A stretch of DNA of 52,639 nucleotides. Origin: an uncultured Ruminococcus sp. Its GTDB lineage: Bacteria > Bacillota_A > Clostridia > Oscillospirales > Ruminococcaceae. Shown here in pieces: positions 33,135-42,691 of the stretch (its first letter is position 1; every line of letters starts with the position of its first letter). Below the pieces are notes generated by a model. That model ran no database searches and was not told the DNA's origin. It worked only from the letters and a program-made list of their open reading frames with translations. Where the stretch lies: contig ONBA01000024.1 of assembly GCA_900315975.1 (NCBI GenBank), positions 1 through 52,639 on the forward strand, written 5' to 3'. The position numbers were made by a program, and so were the translations under genes.

Positions 33135-34280
33135 ATGAACAAGAAGGTTTCTATCCTCGGCTCGACCGGCTCGATAGGCACTCAGTCACTCGAAGTCTGC
33201 GAGAAGCATGGATTCGATATTGTGGCTCTCGCCGCTCACAGCAGTGTAGGACTGCTTTCGGAACAGGTGAGAAAGTTCAAGCCGAAGTATGTGTGTATTT
33301 TCAACGATGAGAAGTACAGTGAGTTGAAAACTACCCTCGCTGACATGGACGTTGAGATACTCTGCGGTATGGAGGGACTTTGTAAAATCGCCGCTCTCGA
33401 AGAGAATGACATCGTTCTCAATTCGGTAGTCGGCATGGTCGGTCTTCTTCCGACTCTTACTGCTATAAATGCCGGCAAGGACGTTGCTCTCGCAAACAAG
33501 GAGACTCTCGTTGCAGGCGGTACTCTTGTAACTGCTCTTGCAGAGGAAAAGGGAGTTAAGATATATCCTGTTGATAGTGAACATTCGGCTATATTCCAGT
33601 GCTTACAGGGAAATAAACGCAGTCAGCTCAGCCGTATAATACTTACAGCTTCGGGCGGCCCTTTCTTCGGCTACAGCTATGACCAGCTGAGAAATGTCAC
33701 CAAGGCGGACGCTCTAAAACACCCGAACTGGGACATGGGCAACAAGATAACTATCGACTCCGCTACACTCATGAACAAGGGTCTTGAATTTATCGAGGCA
33801 AAGTGGCTCTTCGACCTCGACCCTGAACAGATAGAGATAGTCGTTCACCGTCAGAGCGTTATCCACTCAGCTGTTGAGTATGACGACTATGCTGTCATAG
33901 CTCAGCTCGGTGTGCCGGACATGAAGATTCCGATACAGTACGCGCTGACATATCCGGACAGATATGAGTGCCCGACAAAACGTCTCTCACTCACCGATTA
34001 CGGCACTCTCACATTCGCTAAACCAGACTATGACACATTCAAGTGCCTTAGTGCGGCTATAGAGGGAATCACACGCGGAGGTGCGTATCCGTGCCTCATA
34101 AATTCTGCTAATGAAGAGGCTGTACGCGCATTCCTTCATGATGAGATAAAGTTCATACAGATAGGCGAGATAGTTTCGTCTGTCCTTGATAAATTCCCTC
34201 AGTCTGAGATAAAATGCTATGAGGACGTTATGTCCGCTGACAAGCAGGCTCGCGAGTATGTGAGAAATATCATCGGCTGA
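33135..34280 (+). CDS. dxr: 1-deoxy-D-xylulose 5-phosphate reductoisomerase
   Basis: A 381-residue enzyme. NADPH loop LGSTGSIGTQSLEV, ANKETLVAGG, PVDSEHSAIFQCLQG (metal site), SGGPF, HPNWDMGNKITIDSATLMNKG and the C-terminal NSANEEAV are all seen. It commits carbon to the MEP isoprenoid pathway. AAGGAGAT precedes the ATG. The 124-bp gap after cdsA contains a hairpin at 33075-33097 (ATCTGC/TGCAGAT arms) and no convincing gene. Confidence 0.97.
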   Translation: MNKKVSILGSTGSIGTQSLEVCEKHGFDIVALAAHSSVGLLSEQVRKFKPKYVCIFNDEKYSELKTTLADMDVEILCGMEGLCKIAALEENDIVLNSVVGMVGLLPTLTAINAGKDVALANKETLVAGGTLVTALAEEKGVKIYPVDSEHSAIFQCLQGNKRSQLSRIILTASGGPFFGYSYDQLRNVTKADALKHPNWDMGNKITIDSATLMNKGLEFIEAKWLFDLDPEQIEIVVHRQSVIHSAVEYDDYAVIAQLGVPDMKIPIQYALTYPDRYECPTKRLSLTDYGTLTFAKPDYDTFKCLSAAIEGITRGGAYPCLINSANEEAVRAFLHDEIKFIQIGEIVSSVLDKFPQSEIKCYEDVMSADKQAREYVRNIIG

Positions 34281-34304
34281 ATCTGAAAGAAGGAAAGGAT
34301 ACAC

Positions 34305-35360
34305 ATGGGTATTGTTATTGCACTTATCATTTTCGGACTTATCGTTACTATACATGAATTCGGACATTTTATCTGCGCTAAGCTGAGCGGAGTAAGGGTA
34401 CTCGAATTTTCTGTTGGAATGGGTCCGAAGCTTATCAAGAAACGCAAGGGAGAGACTTTCTACTCGCTGAGACTGCTTCCTATCGGCGGTTACTGTGCTA
34501 TGGAAGGCGAAGACGTTTCCGGTGATGACCCGCGAAGCTTCCGCAATGCCAAATTATGGAAGCGTATGCTCATACTCGTTGCAGGAGCGTTCATGAACTT
34601 TGTTCTCGGCTTTGTAATGATAGTAGTCTTCGTTAGTATGTTCGAGGTTATCCCGACTAATCAGGTAAAGGGTTTCTACGGCACAGAAAACGAGGACGGT
34701 ACTAAAACATATTATTCGCAAAGCTGTAATACAGGTCTTCGCTCAAACGATATCATAGTAAAAATGGACGACGTTACTATCTACAGCTTTCTCGACGTTG
34801 ATTACATCTTCTCGTCTGCTCAGTCAGAAGTGCATGATGTTGTCGTAAAGCGCGACGGTAAGCGTGTTAAGCTCGAAAATGTTACCTTCCACAATGAGCA
34901 GACCGGCGAAAGTATGGACTTCGGATTCGTCACAAAAGAGAAGAATCCGCTGACCGTTACAAAGTGCTCGGGTAAGGTGTTCATGTCAATGGGACATATC
35001 ATCGAGCTTTCACTCAAGCAGATGTTCACAGGTAAGGCTAAAAAAGAGGACGTATCGGGTCCTGTGGGAGTAGTTACCTCGATAAGCGAGACTACAAGTG
35101 AGGCTCGCTCGGCAAGTGACGCAATTTTCATGCTCGCTTACATGACCTCGATGATAACCATAAATGTCGGCATATTCAATCTTCTGCCGATACCTGCCCT
35201 CGATGGCGGCAGACTGCTCTTCTGCTTTATAGAGCTTATTCGCCGCAAACCGGTAAAACCTGAACACGAGGGTTACGTTCACCTCGCAGGAATGGTGCTC
35301 CTTTTCGGCATAATGATATTTGCTACCTATAACGACATCATCAGACTGATTCACAAGTAA
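34305..35360 (+). CDS. rseP: site-2 protease RseP/RasP family
   Basis: A 351-residue intramembrane zinc metalloprotease. The first helix holds HEFGH (17-21), a PDZ domain follows (about 110-190), and the third metal ligand sits in NLLPIPALDGGRL near the C-terminus. It cleaves membrane anti-sigma factors and remnant signal peptides. The membrane anti-sigma candidate at 51000-52004 is a conceivable client, but that is only an inference. GGAAAGGA precedes the ATG. Confidence 0.95.
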   Translation: MGIVIALIIFGLIVTIHEFGHFICAKLSGVRVLEFSVGMGPKLIKKRKGETFYSLRLLPIGGYCAMEGEDVSGDDPRSFRNAKLWKRMLILVAGAFMNFVLGFVMIVVFVSMFEVIPTNQVKGFYGTENEDGTKTYYSQSCNTGLRSNDIIVKMDDVTIYSFLDVDYIFSSAQSEVHDVVVKRDGKRVKLENVTFHNEQTGESMDFGFVTKEKNPLTVTKCSGKVFMSMGHIIELSLKQMFTGKAKKEDVSGPVGVVTSISETTSEARSASDAIFMLAYMTSMITINVGIFNLLPIPALDGGRLLFCFIELIRRKPVKPEHEGYVHLAGMVLLFGIMIFATYNDIIRLIHK

Positions 35361-35379
35361 TATAAACGGAGGAAAAATT

Positions 35380-36417
35380 ATGAGAAACGTTAAACCTGTT
35401 AAGGTCGGGGACTGTGTCCTCGACGGCAAGCACATATACATACAGTCAATGCTCAATGCACGCTCTGACGATATCGAGGGAAGTGTCAGACAGGCTGTAG
35501 AGCTTGAAAAAGCCGGCTGTGAGATAGTACGTGCGGCTATACCTAATATGGACGCAGTAAAGCTTATCCCTGCTATCAAGGAGGCGGTGAATATCCCCCT
35601 TGTTGCAGACATTCACTTCGATTACAAACTCGCTATTGAAGCCGCTGCTGCCGGAGTTGACAAGATTCGTATAAATCCCGGCAATATCGGCGGTATGGAC
35701 AGGGTAAAGGCTGTTGTTGATGCGTGCCGTGCAAGAAATCTTCCTATACGTATAGGTGTCAACTCAGGTTCGCTTGAGAAGGAGATACTCGCAAAATACG
35801 GTTCTCCGACACCGGAAGCACTCGTTGAGAGTGCAATGGGTCACGCGGCTCTGCTTGAAAAATTCGACTTTGACGACATTGTTATCTCTATCAAGTCCTC
35901 CGATGTTAACCGTATGATAGCTGCTTACAGACTTGCTGCTGAGAAGTGCAATTATCCGCTGCACCTCGGTGTTACAGAAGCAGGTACTGAGCGTATGGGA
36001 CTTATCAAGTCGTCTATCGGCATAGGTTCTCTCCTCTGCGACGGTATCGGCGAGACTATCCGTGTATCACTCACTGACGAACCGGTCAAGGAAATCGCGG
36101 CTGCTAAGGATATCCTCAAATGCATCGGCAAGCGCGGCGGTGTGAGACTCGTTTCATGTCCTACCTGCGGAAGGACTCGTATCGACCTCATCGGTACTGC
36201 TAAAAAGGTTGAGGAAGCTGTCAAGGACCTCGACAAGGACATTACTGTTGCAGTTATGGGCTGTATCGTAAACGGTCCCGGAGAAGCGCGTGAAGCTGAT
36301 ATCGGTATCGCAGGCGGCGATGGCTGTGCTGTTATCTTTAAAAAAGACGGTACACAGAGAAAGATAAAAGAGGAGGAAATAGTCTCCGAGCTTCTTGCTG
36401 AGGTAGAGAGACTCTGA
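35380..36417 (+). CDS. ispG: (E)-4-hydroxy-3-methylbut-2-enyl-diphosphate synthase (IspG/GcpE)
   Basis: A 345-residue enzyme of the short bacterial type. A TIM barrel (VADIHFDYKLAIEAAAAG, RINPGNIGG) is followed by the iron-sulfur half with CPTCGRTRIDL and GCIVNGPGEAREADIG supplying the cluster Cys and Glu ligands. It performs the penultimate MEP-pathway step. Neighbouring dxr supports this. AAACGGAGG precedes the ATG; polC begins 1 bp after its stop. Confidence 0.97.
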   Translation: MRNVKPVKVGDCVLDGKHIYIQSMLNARSDDIEGSVRQAVELEKAGCEIVRAAIPNMDAVKLIPAIKEAVNIPLVADIHFDYKLAIEAAAAGVDKIRINPGNIGGMDRVKAVVDACRARNLPIRIGVNSGSLEKEILAKYGSPTPEALVESAMGHAALLEKFDFDDIVISIKSSDVNRMIAAYRLAAEKCNYPLHLGVTEAGTERMGLIKSSIGIGSLLCDGIGETIRVSLTDEPVKEIAAAKDILKCIGKRGGVRLVSCPTCGRTRIDLIGTAKKVEEAVKDLDKDITVAVMGCIVNGPGEAREADIGIAGGDGCAVIFKKDGTQRKIKEEEIVSELLAEVERL

Positions 36418-36418
36418 T

Positions 36419-39400
36419 ATGAATATTGCCATTTCAGAATTCTTAAAGGAGTATTGTCCCGAACTTCCTGATTCTGTCAGGGCAGGCGAGATCTACAAGC
36501 TTACCTACACTGAGGACATGAAGCATTTTAAGTTCCTCGCGCACTTCGGTTCACTCGTTCCGTCAGACGATATTTTTTCGTTCGAGAAGCAGGTCGCCGA
36601 AGCAATAAGGGTCGAAAGCGTGAGACTTTTCCCACGCTATGATGAGTCTGTATTCGGACTTGACTGCTACGGTGAACTAATAAAGCTTCTAAAGCGCGAT
36701 ATCTCCGTTGTAAACGGTTTCCTCGACGGTGCTGACGTTAAACTTTCCGATGGCAAGCTTTCTATCGAGCTTATGCACGGCGGCAGGGATATACTTGAAA
36801 AATTCCGGTTTGCAGGAACTTTCAGGCAGATGATATACAATCAGTTCGGAGTTCAGGTAAATGTTGAACTCGTCGGCGGTGAACCTGTGAGTGCAGAAAA
36901 GTTCGATGCTATGCAGGAGGAGATAGAGGCAACACTGCCTGACTACAGTGCTCAGCTCGTGCCTGAGAAGTCAAAGGACGAGCTTCTCCGTGAGGAGGCT
37001 ATGGCTAATGTGCCGACCAAGTCGGTTGACCTGACATCGACTAATAAGGAATTCGACCCCGAATCTGCTGAGCTGATAAAGGGAAGACCTATACGCGAAA
37101 AGCCGGAGTCTATCTGCGACGCTGTAGGAAAACTCGGCGAGAAGGTGGTCGTAGTAGGAGACATTTTCGCTTCCGAAGTAAAAGAGCTTCGCAACGACAA
37201 AACAGTCATAACTTACTGCATTACCGATTACAGCGGTTCACTTATGGTGAAGTTTTTTGCCAAGACCTCAGATGAGGAGGAAATGGCGAAGTTTGCAGGA
37301 ATGAAAAAGGGTCAGACTATCCTCGTTGCTGGTAAGGTCGATTATGACCAGTTTGCGCATGATATCTCTATCATGCCGAATTCAGTGATAAAGGTTAAGC
37401 GTATCCCGAAAAAAGACGTTTACCCCGAGAAACGTGTTGAACTCCACTGCCATACGAATATGTCAGCAATGGACGCTGTTACTGACCCCGTTACCCTCAT
37501 AAACCGTGCCGCGGATTGGGGACATCAGGCTATGGCTATCACTGACCACGGCTGTGTACAGGCTTTCCCTGACTGTATGTACAATATGCCTAAGGACTTC
37601 AAGGTAATCTACGGTATGGAGGCGTATGTCGTTAATGACATCGACCGTGAGCCTATCCTCAGTGAGGACGTCGACCGCAATTTCAATGACGAAATCATCA
37701 TTTTCGACGTCGAGACTACCGGACTCAGCTTCTCGAATGACCGCCTTACGAGCATTGCGGCAATAAAGGTAAGAAACCTTCAGAATGTAGACAGCTTCGA
37801 GACTTTTGTTAATCCGCATAAGCATATCCCTGAGAAAATTACCGAACTCACCGGTATCACCGATGACATGGTAAAGGACGCTCCCGATGAAGCGGATGCT
37901 CTGCGCAAATTCATGGAATTCTGCGGCGACAGACCCGTTCTCGCAGCTCATAATGCAAACTTCGATACGACGATGATAAATCAGATATGCCTGAGGAATA
38001 ACATTGATTTTCCTTACACCAAGCTTGATACGCTTGTAATGTGTCAGGCAATGCTTCCCGAAATGGGACGCCATAAGCTCAATCTCGTCGCTAAAAACCT
38101 CAAACTCGGTACTTTCGAGCACCACCGCGCCGATGAGGACGCGCTCATGCTCGCGAAAATATACATCGAACTCGTCGGCAGACTCAAGTCTCAGCGCGGC
38201 TGGGACAACCTCAAAAGACTCAATGAGCTTGTCTGCGAAATAGACACCAAAAAGCTCAGGTCCTATCATCAGATAATCCTTGTACGTAATCAGGCAGGAC
38301 TGAAAAATCTCTATAAACTGGTCTCGGTCAGCAACCTCGAATACTTCTATAAAAAGCCGCTTATACCTAAGTCAGTACTTGAACAGTACCGCGAGGGACT
38401 GATATTCGGAAGTGCCTGTGAAGCGGGTGAACTGTTTCAGGCGATGGTCAACTATAAACCTGATGAAACTATCGAAAAGCTGGCGAAGTTCTACGATTAC
38501 CTCGAGATTCAGCCTATCGCCAATAACGAGTTCATGGTCCGCGAGGGTACTGCTAAAGACGATGAGGAACTCATGGACTACAACCGCCGTATTATCGCTC
38601 TCGGCGATAAGCTCGGAATACCGGTCTGTGCGACCTGCGATGTCCACTTCATCGACCCCAAGGACGCGATATACCGTAAGATAATCCTCACAAGCATGGG
38701 ATTCAAGGACGCGGAAAATCAGGCTCCGCTATATCTGCGTACTACCGACGAAATGATGAAGGAGTTCGCTTATCTCGGCGAAGACAAGGCTAAGGAAGTT
38801 GTTATAACTAATACTAACGCTATTGCTGATATGATAGAGGTTGTCCGTCCGATACCGAAGGGCACGTTCACTCCTACTATCGACGGTGCTGAGGAGGAGC
38901 TTGTCCGCATTACCCACGACAAGGCTCACGAAATATACGGCGACCCGCTTCCCGAACTCGTTGAAAAGCGTCTCGACCGTGAGCTTTCGTCTATCATCAA
39001 GCACGGATTCTCGGTTCTGTACATCATCGCACAGAAGCTTGTGTGGAACTCCGTTGACCACGGTTATCTTGTTGGTTCGCGTGGTTCTGTCGGTTCATCA
39101 TTCGTGGCTTCAATGGCGGGAATCTCCGAGGTAAACCCTCTTCCGCCGCATTACATATGTCCGAATCCTGAGTGCAAATACAGTGAATTTCTCCTTGACG
39201 GTGTTTACGGCTCAGGCTTCGACCTTCCGCAGAAAAACTGCCCTAAGTGCGGCACTGATATGCACCGTGAAGGTCATGATATACCATTCGAGACATTCCT
39301 CGGCTTCGACGGCGATAAAGCGCCTGATATCGACCTTAATTTCTCCGGAGAGTATCAGTTCTGGGCTCACCGCTACACAGAGGAACTGTTCGGTAAATCG

Positions 39401-40753
39401 AACGTTTTCAAGGCGGGTACTATCTCTGCTGTCGCTGAAAAAACAGCTTTCGGCTACGTAAAAAAATACTGTGAGGAGAACGGCATCACTCTCAATAACT
39501 CCGAACTGACGCGTCTCGCGGCAGGCTGTACGGGTATCAAGCGTACAACAGGTCAGCACCCCGGAGGCATGGTAGTTGTGCCGTCAGACTATGAAGTCGA
39601 GGACTTCACACCTGTTCAGCATCCGGCTGATTCACCCGATTCAGCGGTTATTACTACCCACTTCGACTTCAACTCGCTCCACGATACCATTCTTAAACTT
39701 GACGAACTCGGTCACGTTGTACCTACTCTCTACAAGCATCTCGAAGACCTCACCGGTATCAAGATAAAGGACGTTCCGACGTCTGACCCCGATGTTATTC
39801 GTATGTGTACAAACTGCGATGTGCTCGGTGTAACACCGGAGGAAATATACTGCAAGACCGGAAGTCTCGGTATTCCTGAGATGGGTACCGGTTTCACGAT
39901 ACAGATGCTTCTCGACGCAAAGCCTACAAAGTTCAGCGACTTCTTACAGATTTCCGGACTTTCCCACGGTACGGACGTTTGGCTTGGTAACGCGAAAGAC
40001 CTCATCGACAACGATATTTGTACGATTTCGGAGGTTATCGGTACCCGTGACAGTATCATGACTTATCTCCTGTACAAGGGCGTTGAGCCGAAAATGGCAT
40101 TCCAGATAATGGAGTGGACACGTAAGGGTAAGGCACCTAAGCAGTTTACACCGGAAATAATCGAAATGCTTCGCAGTCACGATGTTCCTGAATGGTACAT
40201 CGAGAGCTGTCTTAAAATAAAGTATATGTTCCCGAAGGCTCACGCCGCCGCTTACGTTATTGCCGCGATAAAGCTTGGCTGGTTCAAGCTTCATATGCCA
40301 CTGGAGTATTATTCAACTTACTTCTCGGTTCGAGGTGAAGACTTTGATGCAGACCTCGCTGTCAAGGGAATTGACGCTGTTCGCGCAAGAATAAACGAGC
40401 TTCGGGAACTGGGTAACGACCGCTCCAAAAAGGAGAATGACCTGTACGATATCCTGCTCATCACGAATGAAATGCTCTCGCGTGGGTACGAGTTCCTGCC
40501 GATAGACCTTTTCAAATCACACGCTACGGACTTCCTGCCCGAGGACGGCAAGCTGCGTATTCCGTTTTCGGCAATGTCGGGAGTCGGTGAGAATGCTGCA
40601 AAGGGTCTATATGAAGCCGCTCAGAAGGGTGGATTCATCTCGATTGAGGAGTTTCAGTCGCAGAGCGGTGCATCAAAAACAACAATTGATATGTTGAAAA
40701 CCGTAGGAGCTTTCGGCGAACTGCCTGAATCTTCGCAGATGAGCTTCTTTTAA
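36419..40753 (+). CDS. polC: DNA polymerase III PolC, Gram-positive replicative type
   Basis: A 1444-residue protein. N-terminal domains to about 220; an OB fold (VVVVGDIFASEVKEL) at about 240-330; a PHP domain beginning VELHCHTNMSAMD near residue 340; an inserted 3'-5' proofreading exonuclease starting IIFDVETTGLS near 425 (with HNANFD and a later HRADED); the PHP remainder; then the polymerase with a four-Cys zinc site (CPNPECKY and CPKCGTDM, about 914-945) and the catalytic DIDLNF near 970. It is the replicative polymerase of low-GC Gram-positives. All catalytic motifs are intact. It closes the pyrH operon. Confidence 0.98.
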   Translation: MNIAISEFLKEYCPELPDSVRAGEIYKLTYTEDMKHFKFLAHFGSLVPSDDIFSFEKQVAEAIRVESVRLFPRYDESVFGLDCYGELIKLLKRDISVVNGFLDGADVKLSDGKLSIELMHGGRDILEKFRFAGTFRQMIYNQFGVQVNVELVGGEPVSAEKFDAMQEEIEATLPDYSAQLVPEKSKDELLREEAMANVPTKSVDLTSTNKEFDPESAELIKGRPIREKPESICDAVGKLGEKVVVVGDIFASEVKELRNDKTVITYCITDYSGSLMVKFFAKTSDEEEMAKFAGMKKGQTILVAGKVDYDQFAHDISIMPNSVIKVKRIPKKDVYPEKRVELHCHTNMSAMDAVTDPVTLINRAADWGHQAMAITDHGCVQAFPDCMYNMPKDFKVIYGMEAYVVNDIDREPILSEDVDRNFNDEIIIFDVETTGLSFSNDRLTSIAAIKVRNLQNVDSFETFVNPHKHIPEKITELTGITDDMVKDAPDEADALRKFMEFCGDRPVLAAHNANFDTTMINQICLRNNIDFPYTKLDTLVMCQAMLPEMGRHKLNLVAKNLKLGTFEHHRADEDALMLAKIYIELVGRLKSQRGWDNLKRLNELVCEIDTKKLRSYHQIILVRNQAGLKNLYKLVSVSNLEYFYKKPLIPKSVLEQYREGLIFGSACEAGELFQAMVNYKPDETIEKLAKFYDYLEIQPIANNEFMVREGTAKDDEELMDYNRRIIALGDKLGIPVCATCDVHFIDPKDAIYRKIILTSMGFKDAENQAPLYLRTTDEMMKEFAYLGEDKAKEVVITNTNAIADMIEVVRPIPKGTFTPTIDGAEEELVRITHDKAHEIYGDPLPELVEKRLDRELSSIIKHGFSVLYIIAQKLVWNSVDHGYLVGSRGSVGSSFVASMAGISEVNPLPPHYICPNPECKYSEFLLDGVYGSGFDLPQKNCPKCGTDMHREGHDIPFETFLGFDGDKAPDIDLNFSGEYQFWAHRYTEELFGKSNVFKAGTISAVAEKTAFGYVKKYCEENGITLNNSELTRLAAGCTGIKRTTGQHPGGMVVVPSDYEVEDFTPVQHPADSPDSAVITTHFDFNSLHDTILKLDELGHVVPTLYKHLEDLTGIKIKDVPTSDPDVIRMCTNCDVLGVTPEEIYCKTGSLGIPEMGTGFTIQMLLDAKPTKFSDFLQISGLSHGTDVWLGNAKDLIDNDICTISEVIGTRDSIMTYLLYKGVEPKMAFQIMEWTRKGKAPKQFTPEIIEMLRSHDVPEWYIESCLKIKYMFPKAHAAAYVIAAIKLGWFKLHMPLEYYSTYFSVRGEDFDADLAVKGIDAVRARINELRELGNDRSKKENDLYDILLITNEMLSRGYEFLPIDLFKSHATDFLPEDGKLRIPFSAMSGVGENAAKGLYEAAQKGGFISIEEFQSQSGASKTTIDMLKTVGAFGELPESSQMSFF

Positions 40754-40754
40754 C

Positions 40755-40783
40755 TTGACTTCTTAGTGGTAATATGTTACTAT
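40755..40783 (+). promoter_or_regulatory. candidate promoter for the histidine operon
   Basis: TTGACT (40755-40760) with TACTAT (40778-40783) at 17 bp; TATATT (40781) at 20 bp is an alternative. It starts right after the polC stop. The leader to hisZ is about 55 nt and contains only the small palindrome GTGGTCCAC, so a full T-box does not fit. Confidence 0.6.
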
Positions 40784-40843
40784 ATTATCATGTTAGCAGA
40801 CTAAAGTGAACGTGGTCCACTAACCGCATACATGGAGGACATT

Positions 40844-42040
40844 ATGAAATATTATGATTTAATTACGCCTGAGGGTACTAAAGACCTGCTCTTCGGCGAG
40901 TGCATCGTAAGAAGAAATATCGAGAAGACCCTCTTCAAAATTTTCAGAAGCAGGGGTTACAGCGAGATGATAACTCCCGGTCTCGAATTCTTTGACGTTT
41001 TTAATCTCAATTCACGCTATTTCCCACAGGAGAATCTCTACAAGCTCACTGACAGCAAGGGCAGACTGCTTGTTATGCGTCCCGATTCGACAATGCCTAT
41101 CGCAAGAGTTGTGGCAACTCGTCTGCGTGACGCTGTTCTTCCGCTCAAGCTTTGCTATAATCAGACTGTTTATCGTACTGAGCCTGCTCTGAAGGGCAGA
41201 AGCGATGAGATTGTTCAGGCAGGTATTGAGCTTATCGGCTCACAGCTTAAAATGGCTGACCTCGAAGTTATTTCGACTGCCGTTGATTCCCTCAAAGCCT
41301 TCGGTATGGAGTTCTCACTTGAAATAGGTCATATCGGTGTGTTCAAGGAACTTGTGGGACGTCTTGAAGCTACAGATAAGGAAAAGGAGCGTATCCGCAA
41401 GCTCATCGAGAACAAGAACTTCCCTGCACTCAACGATATGCTCGATACTTTCGGCAATAACCCCGTAACTGCGGCTCTCAAGAAGCTTCCGGCACTCTTC
41501 GGCGGCGAAGAGGTATTCGAGAAGGCTGAGGAACTTATCCCCGATGAGAATGTTAAACATATTCTTGATGAACTCCGCGAGATTTACCGTGATACAGTTG
41601 AACTCTGCGGAAGTGAGGGCAATATCACTGTTGACCTCGGACTTGTAAATAAGACTGACTACTACACAGGTCTTATCATAAAGGGTTATTTACAGGGTCA
41701 CGGCGACGAGGTCGTTTCCGGCGGACGCTATGACAAGCTCATTTCCGAGTTCGGATACGATGTTCCGGCTGTCGGATTTGCAGTAAATGTAAATGCTATC
41801 TCAAAGGTTATCGAGAAGAACGGTGTGTTCCCCGCAATGCCAAAGATAGACGCTATTGTTTTCGCTCAGGAAGGCTGTGAGGTTGCGGCTATAAAGGCGG
41901 CTAAGGAACTCCGTGAGCAGGGTCTCGTTGTTGAGAACGCTCTCTTCGACGACATTGAGTCGGTTCGTGAGTATGCAAAGGAAAAGAAAATTGCCAAGGT
42001 CGTTGTTATCGACGGTGAAGACATGGAGGAAAGAGAATGA
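40844..42040 (+). CDS. hisZ: ATP phosphoribosyltransferase regulatory subunit
   Basis: A 398-residue paralogue of histidyl-tRNA synthetase without aminoacylation function. It begins KYYDLITPEGTKDLLF and keeps class II core motifs (MRPDSTMPIARVVATRL, YNQTVYRTEP, YYTGLIIKGY, VSGGRYDKLI), but lacks an anticodon-binding domain of normal form. With the short HisG it forms the histidine-sensitive first enzyme. The start at 40844 is preceded by GGAGG; an ATG at 40832 overlaps that site. It overlaps hisG by 4 bp. Confidence 0.92.
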   Translation: MKYYDLITPEGTKDLLFGECIVRRNIEKTLFKIFRSRGYSEMITPGLEFFDVFNLNSRYFPQENLYKLTDSKGRLLVMRPDSTMPIARVVATRLRDAVLPLKLCYNQTVYRTEPALKGRSDEIVQAGIELIGSQLKMADLEVISTAVDSLKAFGMEFSLEIGHIGVFKELVGRLEATDKEKERIRKLIENKNFPALNDMLDTFGNNPVTAALKKLPALFGGEEVFEKAEELIPDENVKHILDELREIYRDTVELCGSEGNITVDLGLVNKTDYYTGLIIKGYLQGHGDEVVSGGRYDKLISEFGYDVPAVGFAVNVNAISKVIEKNGVFPAMPKIDAIVFAQEGCEVAAIKAAKELREQGLVVENALFDDIESVREYAKEKKIAKVVVIDGEDMEERE

Positions 42041-42666
42041 GCAAGCCTATTCGTATAGCTCTTACTAAGGGCAGACTTGAAAAGGATACAGTCGGACTTC
42101 TCGAAAAGCTCGGCTTTGACTGTACAGCAGTCCGTGAAAAGGGCAGAAAGCTTATACTTCCTGTTCCGGACGCAAATCTTGAGGTAGTCCTCGCAAAGGC
42201 TAACGACGTTATCACCTACGTTGAGCACGGTGTGTGCGATATGGGTGTAGTCGGAAAGGACACTATCATGGAGATGAAGGGCAAGTTCTTTGAGCTTGTT
42301 GACCTCGGATTCGGCAGATGCAAATTCGCACTTGCTACCAAAAAAGGATACGATTTCTACAGCGGCTACGGTATCAAGACTATCGCTACAAAGTACCCCA
42401 ACGTTGCCCGCAGTTTCTTCGAGAAAAAGGGCATGGACACCGAAATTATCAAGATAGAGGGTTCGGTAGAACTCGCCCCTCTGCTCGAACTCGCTGACGG
42501 TATCGTTGACATCGTCGAGACAGGTACTACTTTAAAGGAAAACGGACTTGAAGTTATCGAGGACGTTGCTCCTATCTCTGCACGACTCATCGTCAACACA
42601 GTAAGTCTGAAACTCCGTCAGACTGAGATAGAGGCTCTCATAGAAAAGATACAGGCAAATCTTTGA
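42037..42666 (+). CDS. hisG: ATP phosphoribosyltransferase catalytic subunit, short form
   Basis: A 209-residue enzyme. RIALTKGRLEKDT, DMGVVGKDTIME and DIVETGTTLKENGLEV (phosphoribosyl pyrophosphate loop) are present. The C-terminal regulatory domain of long HisG is absent, so activity depends on HisZ. It catalyses the first step of histidine synthesis. Confidence 0.96.
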   Translation: MSKPIRIALTKGRLEKDTVGLLEKLGFDCTAVREKGRKLILPVPDANLEVVLAKANDVITYVEHGVCDMGVVGKDTIMEMKGKFFELVDLGFGRCKFALATKKGYDFYSGYGIKTIATKYPNVARSFFEKKGMDTEIIKIEGSVELAPLLELADGIVDIVETGTTLKENGLEVIEDVAPISARLIVNTVSLKLRQTEIEALIEKIQANL

Positions 42667-42691
42667 TTCGACGTTAAAGGAAGGGATAAAT

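Noticed and set aside
37463..38269. 268-codon minus-strand ORF opposite polC
   Set aside because: Antisense shadow of the exonuclease/PHP region.
40784..40843. Histidine T-box or attenuator ahead of hisZ
   Set aside because: The leader is about 55 nt with only a 9-nt palindrome; no specifier stem, T-box sequence, His-rich peptide or terminator.
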